Both the position numbers and the translations under genes were made by a program. A stretch of 64,000 nt of DNA from Halalkalibacter krulwichiae (GTDB lineage Bacteria > Bacillota > Bacilli > Bacillales > Bacillaceae_D), in assembly GCF_002109385.1 (NCBI RefSeq), contig NZ_CP020814.1, positions 1,945,501 through 2,009,500 on the forward strand, given 5' to 3'. This document shows, piece by piece, positions 36,632-47,100 of this stretch (its first letter is position 1; each line of letters begins with the position of its first letter). The notes under the pieces are model-generated. The model was not told where the DNA came from. It saw nothing but the letters and a program-made list of their open reading frames with translations, and did not search any database.

Positions 36632-37894
36632 ATGGCAGAAAAAGAACAGCAGGCCGAACAATTAGATGTGCTTGCATCGACACAAAGTGTCATCAAAATA
36701 GCATTGGACAAGCTTGGGTATCCTGAGGAAATGTATGAACTGATGAAAGAGCCTATTCGTATGCTCACAGTTAGAATACCTGTTCGTATGGATGATGGTT
36801 CAACGAGAATCTTCACTGGGTACCGAGCTCAACATAACGATGCTGTTGGTCCAACAAAAGGAGGAGTGCGCTTTCATCCGAATGTATCTGAAAAAGAAGT
36901 GAAAGCTCTATCGATCTGGATGAGTTTAAAAGCTGGGATTGTAGACCTTCCGTATGGCGGGGGAAAAGGTGGAATTATTTGTGATCCTCGTGAAATGTCT
37001 TTCAGAGAGCTTGAACGGGTAAGTCGTGGTTACGTACGTGCCATTAGTCAGATTGTTGGTCCAACTAAAGATATTCCTGCTCCTGATGTATTTACAAACT
37101 CTCAAATCATGGCTTGGATGCTGGATGAATATAGTCGAATACGTGAATTCGACTCTCCGGGATTTATTACTGGAAAGCCGTTAGTTTTAGGAGGCTCTCA
37201 TGGAAGAGAATCGGCAACGGCTAAAGGTGTAACTATGTGCATAAGAGAAGCTGCTAAAAAGAAGGGGATAGACATTGATGGAGCTCGTGTCGTCATCCAA
37301 GGATTTGGGAATGCTGGTAGCTTTTTAGCGAAATTTATGCACGATGCTGGTGCGAAGGTGATCGGTATCTCAGATGCTTACGGTGCTCTTCATGACCCAG
37401 AAGGCTTGGATATAGATTACTTACTTGATCGTCGAGATAGCTTTGGAACTGTTACTAAGTTGTTCCGAGATACAATCTCCAATCAAGAGTTACTAGAATT
37501 AGATTGTGATATTTTAGTTCCGGCAGCAATTGAAAATCAAATTACTGAAAAAAATGCACACGATATTAAAGCGTCGATCGTTGTTGAAGCTGCAAATGGT
37601 CCAACAACTATGGAGGCTACTCGAATCTTGAATGAACGCGATGTGTTGCTTGTACCAGATGTATTAGCTAGTGCGGGTGGCGTAACGGTTTCTTACTTTG
37701 AATGGGTACAAAATAACCAAGGTTATTATTGGACGGAAGAAGAAGTTGAAGGTAAATTAGAAGCAGTCATGGTAGATGCTTTTGAAAATATTTATAAACT
37801 GGCGAAAACAAGAAGAGTAGACATGAGGCTTGCCGCTTATATGATTGGGGTAAGAAAGATGGCAGAAGCATCAAGATTTCGTGGTTGGGTATAG
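36632..37894 (+). CDS. gudB: NAD-specific glutamate dehydrogenase GudB/RocG
   Basis: Catabolic glutamate dehydrogenase of 420 residues, oxidising glutamate to 2-oxoglutarate and ammonia. Active-site segments are intact: RAQHNDAVGPTKGGVRFHP, the catalytic-lysine loop LPYGGGKGGI, PAPDVFTN and the NAD fold VVIQGFGNAGSFLA. The region EKEVKALSIWM has no 3-residue duplication of the kind that inactivates gudB in laboratory B. subtilis, so the enzyme should be active. The position before ypdA supports the gudB name. GAGGTG lies upstream of the ATG. Confidence 0.94.
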   Translation: MAEKEQQAEQLDVLASTQSVIKIALDKLGYPEEMYELMKEPIRMLTVRIPVRMDDGSTRIFTGYRAQHNDAVGPTKGGVRFHPNVSEKEVKALSIWMSLKAGIVDLPYGGGKGGIICDPREMSFRELERVSRGYVRAISQIVGPTKDIPAPDVFTNSQIMAWMLDEYSRIREFDSPGFITGKPLVLGGSHGRESATAKGVTMCIREAAKKKGIDIDGARVVIQGFGNAGSFLAKFMHDAGAKVIGISDAYGALHDPEGLDIDYLLDRRDSFGTVTKLFRDTISNQELLELDCDILVPAAIENQITEKNAHDIKASIVVEAANGPTTMEATRILNERDVLLVPDVLASAGGVTVSYFEWVQNNQGYYWTEEEVEGKLEAVMVDAFENIYKLAKTRRVDMRLAAYMIGVRKMAEASRFRGWV

Positions 37895-37965
37895 TTTGTT
37901 ATAATATGAAGGACCCTTGCGTCATTATGATGTAGGGGTCTATGACGTTTAAAAGGGGTGAGAGC

Positions 37966-38943
37966 ATGGAAAAAAAAGAGGTAATCATTGTTGGCGGTGG
38001 ACCATGTGGTCTTGCTGCGGCTATAGCTTGTATGAATAAGGGGCTAGAGCCATTAGTCATTGAAAAAGATAATATTGTTAGTGCCATTCATCGGTACCCA
38101 ACTCATCAAACTTTTTTTAGTACGAGTGAGAAGCTTGAAATTGGTGATGTGCCCTTTGTGATAGAGGATCGAAAACCAAGAAGAAACCAGGCGCTAGTTT
38201 ATTATCGTGAAGTTGTCAAACGCAAAAATATACCTGTCAAGACGTATGAAAGAGTAATGAAAGTGGAAAAGTTAGAGAATGGAAGCTTTTACATAGAGAC
38301 AACGAAACAAACATACCTAACTAACTATGTGATTATTGCAACAGGTTACTATGATTCTCCTAATATGCTGGATGTACCTGGTGAGAAGAATGATCACGTC
38401 CTTCACTATTTTAAGGAAGCGCACCCATACTTTGATCTTGATGTAGTTGTTATCGGTGGAAAGAATTCCGCTATTGATGCAGCTCTTGAGTTAGAGAAGG
38501 CTGGGGCACGTGTGACCAATTTATATCGAGGTAACGAATATTCTCAAAGTATTAAACCTTGGATTTTACCTGAATTTGAATCACTCGTCCGTCATGGGAA
38601 CATAAAAATGGAATTCAATGCACATGTGAAAGAAATAACGACAAGTGAAGTTATTTTTAGTCAGAATGGTAAAGAGCATAGAGTGGCAGCTGATTTTGTT
38701 TTTGCGATGACCGGATATCATCCAGATCATTCCTTTTTACGTAAAATGGGAGTAGATGTCGATCGTGAAACGGGGCGACCAATGTTTAATCCAAACTCAA
38801 TGGAAACGAATGTTGATGGTTTATTTATAGCTGGTGTGATTGCAGCAGGAAACAACGCAAATGAAATCTTTATTGAGAATGGTCGCTTTCATGGAGATCA
38901 AATAGCAGAGGCGATAGCTGAAAAAAAAACAAATAAGTGTTAA
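37966..38943 (+). CDS. ypdA: Bacillithiol disulfide reductase YpdA
   Basis: FAD/NAD(P)H oxidoreductase of 325 residues. The N-terminal FAD site is VIIVGGGPCGLAAAIA, with the conserved Cys14-type residue of YpdA; the NADPH site is VVIGGKNSAIDAALELEKAG; the C-terminal FAD motif is TNVDGLFIAGVIAAG. In Firmicutes YpdA reduces oxidised bacillithiol. ATG 37966 after AAAAGGGGTG is preferred over an in-frame ATG 24 bases upstream. It follows gudB as in B. subtilis. Confidence 0.92.
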   Translation: MEKKEVIIVGGGPCGLAAAIACMNKGLEPLVIEKDNIVSAIHRYPTHQTFFSTSEKLEIGDVPFVIEDRKPRRNQALVYYREVVKRKNIPVKTYERVMKVEKLENGSFYIETTKQTYLTNYVIIATGYYDSPNMLDVPGEKNDHVLHYFKEAHPYFDLDVVVIGGKNSAIDAALELEKAGARVTNLYRGNEYSQSIKPWILPEFESLVRHGNIKMEFNAHVKEITTSEVIFSQNGKEHRVAADFVFAMTGYHPDHSFLRKMGVDVDRETGRPMFNPNSMETNVDGLFIAGVIAAGNNANEIFIENGRFHGDQIAEAIAEKKTNKC

Positions 38944-38968
38944 TAAAACTTGTCTCATTCGTAATTAA

Positions 38969-39022
38969 GAGGCGTCAAAATGGTTGAGTGCATTGCAAAC
39001 CTTTATGACGCCCCTTTTTTAT
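38969..39022 (+). terminator. Terminator after ypdA
   Basis: GGCGTCA / TGACGCC stem with a long loop followed by CCTTTTTTATTT on the plus strand, reaching the convergent ansA stop. Confidence 0.7.
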
Positions 39023-39987
39023 TTGTAAAATATTTCTTGTAGTGTATATTTATCAGTCGTTTGTTCTAGAACGACCATTAATTTTAAACGCGCTTTTTGT
39101 CCATTTAAGCCATTTGTAAAAATGACTCCGCGTTCTTTAAGTATTCTACCACCGCCCTCATAGGCGTATGTATCTTGAACGACTCCACTAAAGCAACGTG
39201 AAACGAGTACTACAGGGATCTTACGTTCAATCAACTTTGTTAAAGCTTCCATAACTTGAGGCGGTACATTACCTTGTCCGAATGCTTCGATTATTAAACC
39301 GTCAATGTCTGTATTGGCTACAGCTTCAATGATGGTGTCATCCATTCCCGCGTAGGTTTTCAATAGTGCTACTTTTTTACTCAGTTTTTTAACTGGATAG
39401 CATTCACGGACCGAAGGAGTGTGGTGAAAAAAGACTCCGCGTTTTGTAACGATACCAATTGGACCATATTGAGGACTTTGGAAAGTAGCGATATTACTAG
39501 AATGAGTTTTCGTTACGTTCTTTGCTGTGTGTATTTCATCGTTTAATACAACCAATACTCCTTTCCCACAAGCTGAATCACTTGAAGCGACACGCACTGC
39601 TGAAATTAGGTTGTGTGGTCCATCAGCGCCTAGTTCATTGCTAGAGCGCATCGCACCAGTCACAACAACAGGTAGGTCCCAATCAAGTAAGAGATCTAAT
39701 AAATAAGCAGTCTCTTCAAGAGTGTCAGTCCCGTGTGTAACAACGATGCCATCTAATTGATCAGAACTTGCTCTTTCCTTTAACCGTTCAGCTAAGTCAA
39801 TCATTAATGATGGTGTCATATGTGGTGATGGTATATTTAAATAGTCATCGACAATGACTGATGCTAAGGTTGATAGCGATTCAATCGTGGAATATAATGG
39901 ATTTATCAAATTTGGTTGGACAGCACCTTGCTCATTTTCTTGCATGGCAATTGTGCCGCCTGTATGTAAGATAAGAATTTTTTTCAT
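39019..39987 (-). CDS. ansA: Type I L-asparaginase
   Basis: Cytoplasmic asparaginase of 322 residues that hydrolyses asparagine to aspartate and ammonia. The two catalytic threonine motifs are present: ILHTGGTIAM near the N-terminus and VVTHGTDTLEETAYLL in the middle, with the GAMRSSNELGADGPHNL region. There is no signal peptide, as expected for the type I (AnsA) form. The ATG follows AGAGGTGCC on the minus strand. No aspB/ansB partner adjoins. Confidence 0.93.
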   Translation of the reverse strand: MKKILILHTGGTIAMQENEQGAVQPNLINPLYSTIESLSTLASVIVDDYLNIPSPHMTPSLMIDLAERLKERASSDQLDGIVVTHGTDTLEETAYLLDLLLDWDLPVVVTGAMRSSNELGADGPHNLISAVRVASSDSACGKGVLVVLNDEIHTAKNVTKTHSSNIATFQSPQYGPIGIVTKRGVFFHHTPSVRECYPVKKLSKKVALLKTYAGMDDTIIEAVANTDIDGLIIEAFGQGNVPPQVMEALTKLIERKIPVVLVSRCFSGVVQDTYAYEGGGRILKERGVIFTNGLNGQKARLKLMVVLEQTTDKYTLQEIFYK

Positions 39988-40088
39988 ATCGGCACCTCTA
40001 CTTTAGTTTGTCTTAAATCCTTATACATATTAACATAATTTTCGAGAGAAATTATAGTAAATTTATGCAAGAGGAAAGGAAGGGCGAA

Positions 40089-40736
40089 TTGTTTGCGATC
40101 GTAACAGCTGCAATGGCGCCGGGGATGGCATTATTATCTTATTTTTATTTGAAAAATGGTTATAGTTCAACAACAAAATCACTTGTATTACGAACGTTTA
40201 TTATCGGAATTCTTCTTGTTTTTCCCGTAATGGTTTTGCAATATGCTTTCACAGTTGAAGGTTTTTTTATACATCCGTTTACGAAGGCATTTATCTTGTA
40301 TGGTTTTATAGAAGAATTTTTTAAGTGGTTCTTGCTATGGGCTTTTGCTTACCAACATGCGACTTTCTCAAGGCGTTATGACGGGATTGTATTTGGGGTA
40401 TCCCTTTCATTAGGGTTCGCAACGGTAGAGAATGTCTTTTATTTAGTTGCAAATGGATTGGAAGCGGCTATTGGTCGTGCGTTACTTCCGGTATCGAGTC
40501 ATGCTTTGTATGGAGTGATTATGGGCTACTATTTTGGTTTGGCAAAAGTTGAAAAAATAGGTAGGAGAAAGAATATGGTGGTTGCTTTACTGTTGCCTGT
40601 TGTTCTTCATGGTACTTATGATTTTATTCTGTTAAGTTTTGATATCTACTTTTTAATTGGTCTTATCCCGTTTATGTTAGTACTATGGTGGGTAGCATTA
40701 AATAAAGTAAAGCGTGCCAATGAACTTGATTATTAA
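40089..40736 (+). CDS. prsW: Site-1 intramembrane protease PrsW
   Basis: Polytopic protease of 215 residues that cleaves anti-sigma factor RsiW in B. subtilis. Motifs: FIEEFFKW (the EExxK motif), LGFATVEN, VSSHALYGVIMGYYFG and HGTYDFILL. TTG 40089 is chosen because the protein then starts MFAIVTAAMAPGMALLSYFY, the usual PrsW N-terminus, and AAGGAAGGG lies just upstream; an ATG at 40065 would add a polar extension. sigW and rsiW are not in the window. Confidence 0.9.
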   Translation: MFAIVTAAMAPGMALLSYFYLKNGYSSTTKSLVLRTFIIGILLVFPVMVLQYAFTVEGFFIHPFTKAFILYGFIEEFFKWFLLWAFAYQHATFSRRYDGIVFGVSLSLGFATVENVFYLVANGLEAAIGRALLPVSSHALYGVIMGYYFGLAKVEKIGRRKNMVVALLLPVVLHGTYDFILLSFDIYFLIGLIPFMLVLWWVALNKVKRANELDY

Positions 40737-40762
40737 ATACACAAATAGGGAGGTTGTTAAAA

Positions 40763-40927
40763 GTGACATCTGAAGGGCGTTATCGTGTAGTAATCCGTTG
40801 CCCACTTTGTGGAGAAAAATATATTTTACGTGGTAGAAAAAATGAAAAAGGAGAATATGAAACGGGTTTTAAGCGCTGTATTTGTGGAAATGAGGAAACT
40901 TTGCATGTAGATGCAACTCTTGAATAA
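40763..40927 (+). CDS. Small zinc-ribbon protein (YpeQ-like)
   Basis: GTG-started protein of 54 residues with two cysteine pairs, RCPLCGEKY and RCICGNEE, forming a probable zinc ribbon, and a basic middle. AGGGAGG lies 9 bases upstream. Small proteins of this kind (for example YpeQ) occur near prsW in Bacilli; the role is unknown. Confidence 0.7.
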   Translation: MTSEGRYRVVIRCPLCGEKYILRGRKNEKGEYETGFKRCICGNEETLHVDATLE

Positions 40928-41010
40928 TTGCTTTCTAAAAAAAAATTCTCTTGCAATATTGTGAGAATTGTTGTAATTTTGATTAAACGAATAACTTTAT
41001 ACATTGATTT

Positions 41011-41112
41011 CTTATCAAGAGAGACGGAGGGGATGGCCCGAAGAAGTCTCAGCAACCAGCCAAGTTTGGTCAGGTGCTAATTCCATCAAGTCATGAGACT
41101 TGAAAGATAAGA
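41011..41112 (+). promoter_or_regulatory. SAM-I riboswitch (S-box)
   Basis: The classic S-box is present: P1 arms CTTATCAAGA and GAAAGATAAG, the segments GGAGGGGATGGCCCGAAGAA, GTCTCAGCAACC, GGTCAGGTGCTAATTCC and GAGACTTGAAAG. A terminator follows at 41131. SAM binding should stop transcription of the methionine operon metI-yitJ-metH. Confidence 0.95.
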
Positions 41113-41130
41113 AGAAGAGACTAACGATAC

Positions 41131-41164
41131 AACCACCTTCTTCTTATAATGAAGGTGGTTTTTT
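41131..41164 (+). terminator. S-box terminator
   Basis: Perfect ten-base stem AACCACCTTC / GAAGGTGGTT with loop TTCTTATAAT followed by six T, directly 3' of the SAM aptamer and before metI. Confidence 0.9.
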
Positions 41165-41189
41165 GATTTTTTATTATTGGAGGGCAACT

Positions 41190-42308
41190 ATGAACAGAGA
41201 AAAATTAGAGACCATTTTAGTACAAATCGGAAACCGATCAGAGGATCGAACAGGAACGATTAACACACCTGTCTATTTCTCGACTGCCTATCGCCATACT
41301 GGTATAGGAGAGTCGACTGGATATGATTATGCTCGTACAGGTAATCCAACAAGAGAAGTTGTTGAAAAGACAATTGCGACGCTTGAAGAGGGAGACAGGG
41401 GGTTTGCATGTAGTTCTGGAATGGCTGCAATCCAAACGGTACTTTCATTATTTGAACAAGGAGATGAAATATTAGCATCTCAAGATTTATATGGAGGGAC
41501 ATATCGACTCTTCGAACAAGGTTGGAATCGTTGGGGCTTATCTTTTGCATTTGCCGATCCAAGGAAGTTAGAGGATTTTGAAAAACGTATAACAAATAAA
41601 ACGAAAGCATTGTTTATTGAAACGCCAACGAATCCATTAATGCAAGAAGCTTCTATCTCTGAATTAGCCAAAATAGCAAAGAAGCATGGTCTATTACTTA
41701 TCGTAGACAATACATTTTATACTCCATTGCTTCAACAACCACTTGTTGATGGTGCGGATATTGTGATACATAGTGCAAGTAAATACTTAGGTGGCCATAA
41801 TGATGTGATAGCTGGTTTAATTGCTGCAAAAGGACAGGAGTTATGTGACCGTATTGCTTACTATCATAATGGAATTGGTGCGATATTATCAGCATTTGAT
41901 TCGTTCTTACTAATAAGAGGTATGAAAACTCTTGCATTAAGAATGGAAAAACATGAAGAAAATGCAAAGGCGATTGTTAAGTATTTAGAGCAGGAAGAGG
42001 GAGTGACTGATGTTCTCTATCCAGGTAAAGGTGGAATGATTTCCTTTCGTATTTTAAAAGAGGCATGGGTTAATCCATTTCTTCAACAACTAAAACTAAT
42101 TTCTTTTGCTGAGAGCTTAGGAGGAGTCGAAAGCTTAATGACGTATCCAGCAACACAAACTCATATGGATATTCCGGAAGATATTCGTATTGCAAATGGT
42201 GTTTGTAACAGGCTACTACGTTTTTCAGTTGGAATTGAACGAGATCAAGATTTAATTGCAGATCTTGATCAAGCATTTAAATATGTTAAAGAAAGCATAC
42301 AGTCATAA
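41190..42308 (+). CDS. metI: Cystathionine gamma-synthase / O-acetylhomoserine thiolyase MetI
   Basis: PLP-dependent transsulfuration enzyme of 372 residues. Family features: YFSTAYRH, GYDYARTGNPTREVVE, SSGMAAIQTVLSLF, the PLP-lysine segment VIHSASKYLGGHNDV and the late GGVESLMTYPATQTHMD. In Bacillus, MetI converts O-acetylhomoserine to cystathionine or homocysteine. It is first in the S-box operon; a metC partner is absent here, the next genes being yitJ and metH. TTGGAGGG precedes the ATG. Confidence 0.92.
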   Translation: MNREKLETILVQIGNRSEDRTGTINTPVYFSTAYRHTGIGESTGYDYARTGNPTREVVEKTIATLEEGDRGFACSSGMAAIQTVLSLFEQGDEILASQDLYGGTYRLFEQGWNRWGLSFAFADPRKLEDFEKRITNKTKALFIETPTNPLMQEASISELAKIAKKHGLLLIVDNTFYTPLLQQPLVDGADIVIHSASKYLGGHNDVIAGLIAAKGQELCDRIAYYHNGIGAILSAFDSFLLIRGMKTLALRMEKHEENAKAIVKYLEQEEGVTDVLYPGKGGMISFRILKEAWVNPFLQQLKLISFAESLGGVESLMTYPATQTHMDIPEDIRIANGVCNRLLRFSVGIERDQDLIADLDQAFKYVKESIQS

Positions 42309-42321
42309 TGGGGGAGAAGAA

Positions 42322-44151
42322 ATGAATTTTCTAAAGAAGCTTGCCCAGCAAGTCTTAATTGGTGATGGAGCGATGGGCACGTTATTATACGAACAAGGTG
42401 TCGACCAGTGTTTTGAAGAAGTAAACGTAACAGAGCCGGATAAGATCGTACGTGCTCATCGGGAATATATTGAAGCTGGTGCAGATGTAATTCAAACAAA
42501 TACATACGCAGCAAATAGATTAAAGTTGGAAAAGTATGGATTGCAAGATCGTGTTAGTGAATTAAATAATAAGGCTGTCCGATTAGCTAAAGAAGCCGCA
42601 CAAGGTGAAGTCTATGTTCTAGGAACAGTAGGAGGAATCAGGCGATTTCAACTTGAGGAGTGGGATTTAACAGAGATTAAAGCGGCTTTCAAAGAGCAAA
42701 TGACTGAATTAGTAGCAGGAGGCATAGATGGCCTTTTGCTTGAAACTTTTTATGACCTTGAGGAAGCGAAAGTAGCCACAAGTTTAGCTCGGCAAATTAC
42801 AGATATTCCTATTATTGTGAACTTATCAATTGGAGAAGTTGGAGTCATGAATGGAGGGATACACGTTTCTGATGCGTTTGACCAATTAAAATCAGTTGGA
42901 GCAGATATTGTTGGATTAAATTGTCGTACAGGCCCTTTTCATATGTTACGATCATTTGAAACAATTCCTTTAAAGGCAGGTGTATTTTTCTCAGCTTATC
43001 CCAATGCTAGTTTGCCAGATTACCGAGATGGTCGTGTCTTTTATCAATCGAATGCAGATTATTTTAAGGCGATGGGGGAAAAGTTCATTCAGCAAGGTGT
43101 TCGCTTATTAGGAGGGTGTTGTGGGACAACTCCCGAACATATCAAAGCCTTTGCCGAGGTAAGAGAGAAAGTAGCTCCTGTTACAACGAAAAAAGTAAGG
43201 TCGATTGTGACGATTAAGGAAATGAGTGAGACACGACGAGTTCAGGATCCTCTACCTGAGATAGTTGAGAAGAGAAAGTCTGTTATAGTTGAACTAGATC
43301 CTCCGAAAAAATTAAGTACAAAAAAGTTTATGGACGGGGCACGAGCATTAAAGGATGCAGGGGTCGATGCGGTCACGATGGCAGATAACTCACTAGCTTC
43401 GCCGAGAGTAGATAACCTAGCTTTAGGAGCGATGATTAAAGAGCAAATTGGGGTGAGGCCCCTTGTTCATGTGACGTGCCGTGATAGAAATTTAATAGGG
43501 TTACAGTCGCATTTAATGGGTCTTCATGCATTAGGAATTGATGATGTGTTAGCTATTACAGGTGACCCGACAAAAATTGGTGATTTTCCTGGCGCAACGT
43601 CTGTTTATGATGTAAGTTCGTTTCAGCTAATTTCCTTCATTAAGCAATTAAACGAAGGAATTTCGTTTTCAGGAAAAGAGTTGGGACAAAAGGCAAATTT
43701 CTCTGTAGGGGCAGCATTAAATCCTAATGTTAGACATCTAGATAAAGCAGTAAAAAGAATGGAAAAGAAAATAGACAGTGGCGCAGATTACTTCATGACT
43801 CAGCCGATTTATAGTTCTCAACAAATTGAAGAACTTGCAAACGAAACGAAGCACATCTCTAAACCGATCTATATTGGGATCATGCCACTAACTGGAACAA
43901 GGAACGCCGAATTCCTTCATAATGAGGTTCCGGGAATTAAATTAACAGATGATATTCGCCATGCAATGGCTGCTTGTGGAGAAGATCGAGAAGCATCAAC
44001 AAAGGAAGGAATTGCAATTGCGAAATCATTAATTGATACTGCTTTAGCACATTTTAATGGGATATATTTAATCACTCCTTTCCTACGTTACGAGATTACA
44101 GTCGAATTAACTCAATATATAGAATCGAAAAAACAAGCTATATACAGGTAA
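42322..44151 (+). CDS. yitJ: Homocysteine S-methyltransferase / methylenetetrahydrofolate reductase fusion YitJ
   Basis: Two-domain protein of 609 residues. Residues 1–300 form a homocysteine methyltransferase domain with GDGAMGTLLYEQGV, GLNCRTGP and the zinc-cysteine pair in LGGCCGTTPEH. Residues 325–609 are a MetF-type FAD reductase with VIVELDPPKK, VTCRDRNLIGLQSHLMG, AITGDPTKIGDFPGATSVYD and YFMTQPIYS. It should supply 5-methyl-THF to MetH and may methylate homocysteine itself. GGGGGAG lies before ATG 42322. Confidence 0.93.
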   Translation: MNFLKKLAQQVLIGDGAMGTLLYEQGVDQCFEEVNVTEPDKIVRAHREYIEAGADVIQTNTYAANRLKLEKYGLQDRVSELNNKAVRLAKEAAQGEVYVLGTVGGIRRFQLEEWDLTEIKAAFKEQMTELVAGGIDGLLLETFYDLEEAKVATSLARQITDIPIIVNLSIGEVGVMNGGIHVSDAFDQLKSVGADIVGLNCRTGPFHMLRSFETIPLKAGVFFSAYPNASLPDYRDGRVFYQSNADYFKAMGEKFIQQGVRLLGGCCGTTPEHIKAFAEVREKVAPVTTKKVRSIVTIKEMSETRRVQDPLPEIVEKRKSVIVELDPPKKLSTKKFMDGARALKDAGVDAVTMADNSLASPRVDNLALGAMIKEQIGVRPLVHVTCRDRNLIGLQSHLMGLHALGIDDVLAITGDPTKIGDFPGATSVYDVSSFQLISFIKQLNEGISFSGKELGQKANFSVGAALNPNVRHLDKAVKRMEKKIDSGADYFMTQPIYSSQQIEELANETKHISKPIYIGIMPLTGTRNAEFLHNEVPGIKLTDDIRHAMAACGEDREASTKEGIAIAKSLIDTALAHFNGIYLITPFLRYEITVELTQYIESKKQAIYR

Positions 44152-44179
44152 GGGCCTGGGAAGTAGAAAGGAAGAGTTT

Positions 44180-47100
44180 ATGAGTAAGTCACTATTTGAA
44201 CAACAACTTGAAAAGAAAATTCTCATCTTAGATGGTGCGATGGGGACCATGTTACAGCAAGCTAACTTAACCGCTGATGATTTTGGGGGCGAGGAGTTTG
44301 AAGGGTGTAATGAGCATTTAAATGAAACAGCTCCGCATGTTATTGAAACCATTCATCGCGACTACTTAGCTGCAGGTGCTGACATTATTGAAACAAATAC
44401 GTTTGGTTCTACAGATATCGTGTTAGATGATTATGATATCGGCTATAAAGCAGAGGAGCTAAGCTATCAGGCAACTGCAATCGCGAGGAAGGTTGCGGAT
44501 GAGTTTTCTACACCAGATTGGCCTCGATTTGTTGCGGGTGCAATGGGGCCTACGACAAAATCACTGTCAGTAACTGGCGGAACGACTTTTGAAAAGTTAA
44601 TTGAGTCCTATCACATTCAGGCAAGGGGGATTATTCGCGGCGGTGCGGATATCATGTTGCTAGAGACAAGTCAAGATATGCGAAATGTCAAAGCCGGCTA
44701 TATTGGAATTGAACGTGCGTTTTCTGAGCTAAATGTGACATTACCAATCTTTGTATCGGGAACTATTGAACCAATGGGAACGACATTAGCTGGGCAAAAT
44801 ATTGAAGCTTTTTATTTATCGCTTGAGCATATGAACCCAACGGTAGTTGGTCTAAATTGTGCTACAGGACCTGAATTTATGCGAGATCACATTCGTTCCT
44901 TATCAGAGTTGGCAACAACTTATGTTAGCTGTTATCCGAATGCGGGATTGCCAGATGAAGAAGGACATTACCATGAATCACCAGAGTCGCTTGCGATTAA
45001 GCTTAAAGCATTCGCTGAAAAAGGTTGGCTAAATGTAGTAGGAGGGTGTTGTGGAACGACTCCTGATCATATTCGAGCAATGGTTGAAGCGACTAGAGAC
45101 TTTAAACCTAGACAGTTTAACGAATCTCATCCTCATGCAGTGTCAGGAATAGAACCTCTCATCTATGATGATAGTATGAGACCGTTATTTGTTGGAGAGA
45201 GAACGAATGTAATTGGTTCGCGTAAGTTTAAGCGATTGATAGCAGAAGGGAAGTTTGAAGAGGCTTCTGAAATTGCTCGAGCTCAGGTGAAACGAGGGGC
45301 GCATGTAATCGATGCTTGTTTAGCTGACCCAGACCGAGAAGAATTAGAAGATATGGAAAGCTTCTTAAAATACGTTGTTAATAAAGTCAAAGTTCCGTTG
45401 ATGATTGACTCAACTGATGAGAAAGTGATTGAAAAAGCACTAACCTATTCACAAGGGAAAGCAATTATTAATTCAATTAATTTAGAAGATGGCGAAGAGC
45501 GTTTTGAAGCGGTTGTTCCTATTATTAAGCAATACGGGGCAGCGGTTGTAGTTGGTACAATTGATGAAACTGGAATGGCTGTGACAGCACAAAAGAAAGT
45601 AGAAGTGGCAATTCGCTCTCATGATTTACTTGTTCATAAATATGGACTTAAATCAGAGGATATAATCTTTGATCCATTAGTATTCCCTGTTGGAACTGGC
45701 GATGAGCAATACATTGGTTCAGCTGAAGCGACAGTTGAAGGGATCAAGTTAATAAAAGAAGCACTTCCGAAGTGTTTGACTATTTTAGGTGTTAGTAATG
45801 TCTCATTTGGTCTTCCTCCTGTAGGTAGAGAAGTATTAAATGCGGTTTATTTATATCACTGTACTCAAGCGGGCTTAGATTACGCTATCGTAAATACAGA
45901 AAAACTTGAGAGATATGCATCCATATCTGATGAAGAAAAAGAAATGGCGCGAAAGCTATTATTTGAAACAACAGATGAAACACTTGCCGAATTTACAGCC
46001 TTTTACCGCGGAAAGAAAGCAGAAAAGAAGGTCGACAATTCAAATCTAACACTTGAAGAGCGGTTAGCCTCCTATATCGTTGAAGGGACGAAAGAAGGCC
46101 TTATTGACGATCTAAACCAAGCATTGGCTACTTATTCTGATCCGCTTGATATTATAAACGGGCCATTAATGACGGGAATGGATGAAGTTGGACGTTTGTT
46201 TAACAATAATGAGTTGATTGTAGCTGAAGTACTACAAAGTGCTGAAGTTATGAAAGCTTCTGTTGCTCATCTGGAACCACATATGGAGAAAAAGGAAGAT
46301 GACAACGGAAAAGGGAAAATCTTGCTTGCTACCGTAAAAGGTGATGTTCATGACATTGGGAAAAATCTTGTAGAAATCATTTTAAGCAACAATGGTTTTA
46401 AGATTGTTAATTTAGGGATAAAAGTTACATCCCACGAGTTAATAGAAGCGATTAAAAAGGAAAACCCAGATGCAGTTGGTTTATCTGGCTTATTGGTTAA
46501 GTCGGCACAGCAAATGGTATTAACCGCTCAAGATCTTAGACAGCAACAAATCTCGATCCCCATTCTTGTTGGCGGTGCTGCTTTAACACGTAAGTTTACA
46601 GATACGAAAATTGCAGCGGAATATGACGGTCTTGTTTTATATGCAAAAGATGCAATGAATGGCTTAGATATTGCCAATCGTTTAGCTAAGCCTGAAGAGC
46701 GTGAACGCTTAGCAACTGAGCTTGCTGAGGCTAGGGCAAAAAAAGAAGCGGTTCGTCCTGCGGCCCGTAAACAAATCGAACGTACAAATGAAATTGGTCA
46801 ATCAGACGTTAAACGAGATGGCCCTATTTATAAGCCAGAAGATATGGACACTCATATTTTACGGGATTATAAATTGTCGCATTTAGAGCCATACATTAAT
46901 ATGCAAATGTTACTTGGCAGACATTTAGGAATTCAAGGAAAGGTGAGCAGACTCTTAGAAGAGAAAGATCCTAGAACGGTAGATCTAAAAGAAAAGGTTG
47001 ATGCCTTTTTAACAGAGGCAAAGAAAAATCAGGTGATACAAGCTCACGGAATGTATCAATTTTTCCCGGCTCAAGCTGATGGAAATGATATCATCATTTA

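Noticed and set aside
36880..36930. Cryptic gudB-type duplication in glutamate dehydrogenase
   Set aside because: The segment EKEVKALSIWM shows no tandem duplication of nine bases; the gene appears active.
41238..42514. Several minus-strand frames opposite metI and yitJ
   Set aside because: They lack ribosome sites, have biased composition and mirror codon usage of the well-supported plus-strand genes.
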